A DNA stretch of 64,000 nt from JAEMQF01 sp963775015 (GTDB taxonomy: Bacteria > Pseudomonadota > Gammaproteobacteria > Burkholderiales > Burkholderiaceae_C): NCBI GenBank assembly GCA_963775015.1, contig CAVZHI010000007.1, positions 235,034 to 299,033 on the forward strand, read 5' to 3'. This document shows positions 63,090 through 64,000 of this stretch, piece after piece (within the stretch, counting starts at the first letter, position 1; each line of letters begins with the position of its first letter). The notes beneath the pieces were generated by a model. It ran no database searches, was not told where the DNA came from, and saw only the letters and a program-made list of their open reading frames with translations. Made by a program: the position numbers and the translations under genes.

Positions 63090-64000
63090 ATGAGCATCCA
63101 ACTCTTTGGTCTGCCTGTGTCGCGCGGCGTGGCGATCGGCCGAGCGGTGCTGGTGGCGTCGAGCCGCGTCGATGTGGCGCACTATTTCATCGAAGCCGTG
63201 CGCGTCGAATCCGAAATATCGCGTCTGCGTCATGCGCGCGACACCGTGGCCGAAGAGTTGAGTTCGTTGCAACGCGCGCTGCCTGCGGATGCACCGGGCG
63301 AACTCTCGGCGTTGCTCGACGTGCACCTGATGCTCCTGCATGACGATACGCTCACGACGGCCACCAAACACTGGATCGAGGAGCGCCACTACAACGCCGA
63401 GTGGGCTCTGTCGGCGCAGCTCGAAGTCTTGGCACGCCAGTTCGACGAGATGGAGGACGACTACCTGCGTGATCGCAAGGCGGACCTGGAACAGGTCGTC
63501 GAGCGCATGCTGCGCGCCATGGTTGGAAGTGCCGCTCCTGACGCGGGGCGAAAAGAGGGTAGCGAATCGGGGGATTTCGGTGGCGACGGTCCGCTCGTGC
63601 TGGTGGCCAACGACGTCGCTCCGGCCGACATGCTGCAATTCAAGGGCAGCGTGTTCATCGGATTCGTCACCGATGTCGGCGGGCGAACCTCGCACACGGC
63701 CATCGTGGCGCGCAGCATGGACATTCCGGCGGTCGTCGGCGCGCGCGAAGCGAGCCGGATCATCAGGCAGGACGACTGGGTCGTGATCGACGGCGACGCC
63801 GGTGTCGTCATCGTCAATCCATCGCCCATCCTCCTCGAGGAGTACCGATTCCTGCAGCGCCAAAGCGACATGGAGCGAGAACGGCTGTCACGCCTTCGCT
63901 ACACGCCGGCGGTGACGCTCGATGGCGAGCGCGTTGAGCTCCTGGCAAACATCGAGTTGCCGGCGGATGCCGGAGCGGCTCTTGCCGCCGGAGCGATGGG
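63090..64000 (+). CDS. ptsI: PTS enzyme I (phosphoenolpyruvate-protein phosphotransferase), N-terminal part
   Basis: Takes phosphate from phosphoenolpyruvate and passes it to HPr. About 303 codons are present, and the catalytic C-terminal domain lies beyond the right edge. The product begins M-S-I-Q-L-F-G-L-P-V-S-R-G. It includes the HPr-binding helical region (H-L-M-L-L-H-D, Y-L-R-D-R-K-A-D) and the active-site histidine in G-G-R-T-S-H-T-A-I-V-A-R-S. No clear Shine-Dalgarno precedes the ATG. It completes the EIIA-HPr-EI cluster. Confidence 0.93.
   Translation, partial: MSIQLFGLPVSRGVAIGRAVLVASSRVDVAHYFIEAVRVESEISRLRHARDTVAEELSSLQRALPADAPGELSALLDVHLMLLHDDTLTTATKHWIEERHYNAEWALSAQLEVLARQFDEMEDDYLRDRKADLEQVVERMLRAMVGSAAPDAGRKEGSESGDFGGDGPLVLVANDVAPADMLQFKGSVFIGFVTDVGGRTSHTAIVARSMDIPAVVGAREASRIIRQDDWVVIDGDAGVVIVNPSPILLEEYRFLQRQSDMERERLSRLRYTPAVTLDGERVELLANIELPADAGAALAAGAM

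Noticed and set aside
1..64000. Prophage, insertion sequence, integrase, toxin-antitoxin pair, restriction system or CRISPR array
   Set aside because: No transposase, integrase, phage structural gene, methyltransferase-nuclease pair or spaced repeats were found. The region reads as core chromosome with a few accessory catabolic genes.

Overview
The window is a gene-dense, high-GC stretch of a betaproteobacterial chromosome, most probably order Burkholderiales. This rests on the gene set and gene orders: yggS-pilT-pilU, the rsmI/yraN/diaA/dolP neighbourhood, hemE beside priA, a permease-less PTS (EIIA-Man, HPr, EI) next to a polyhydroxyalkanoate (PHA) system protein, and TctC/TRAP transport proteins. 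No rRNA, tRNA, CRISPR array, insertion sequence or prophage gene was seen. The assignment is inference; no search was run.

Layout. 0-4.3 kb: gdhA (cut by the left edge), proC and yggS leftward, then the twitching-motility ATPases pilT and pilU rightward. 4.3-7.8 kb: a 3-hydroxyisobutyrate-dehydrogenase-like reductase, the envelope/replication cluster dolP-diaA-yraN, and divergent rsmI. 7.8-13.4 kb: a biotin-carrier/carboxyltransferase fusion, a D-amino-acid dehydrogenase, AMP nucleosidase and a secreted YHS-domain protein. 13.5-21 kb: an EF-G paralogue, htpX, a DUF456 membrane protein, prfC, a broken Fpg/Nei DNA glycosylase and an OmpA-like lipoprotein. 21-25.8 kb: hemE, a low-GC spacer with DnaA-box-like sites, priA, a YecA-like protein, and a leader with an orphan terminator. 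25.8-35.5 kb: mmsA, a second YHS protein, a TctC protein, a DUF3237 protein, a phoX alkaline phosphatase, an anti-sigma/ECF sigma pair and recQ. 35.6-46.6 kb: a prolyl-oligopeptidase homologue without its catalytic residues, ssb, a PaiB-type protein, a cytochrome P450, a TRAP transporter and a two-subunit molybdenum hydroxylase. 46.6-54.5 kb: zwf, putA, pgi and a HAD hydrolase. 54.5-64 kb: an M14-like/M20 hydrolase pair, a molybdopterin oxidoreductase operon, a PHA-system protein, a lipoprotein, an MFS transporter, and ptsM-ptsH-ptsI (cut by the right edge).

The genes describe a heterotroph that uses amino and organic acids (gdhA, putA, dadA, mmsA, TctC, TRAP), feeds hexose phosphates through pgi and zwf, stores PHA, and has type IV pilus retraction. 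The PTS module here has no sugar permease and is probably regulatory.

The most striking feature is a cluster of reading-frame breaks at 28-34 kb, with one more at 43.2 kb. At every site the conserved protein resumes after one or two extra bases, never after a missing one. Other points of interest are the prolyl oligopeptidase with Thr and Ser in place of the catalytic Ser and His, the orphan terminator at 25.7 kb, the DnaA-box spacer beside hemE, and the cluster of P450, TRAP transporter and molybdenum hydroxylase.
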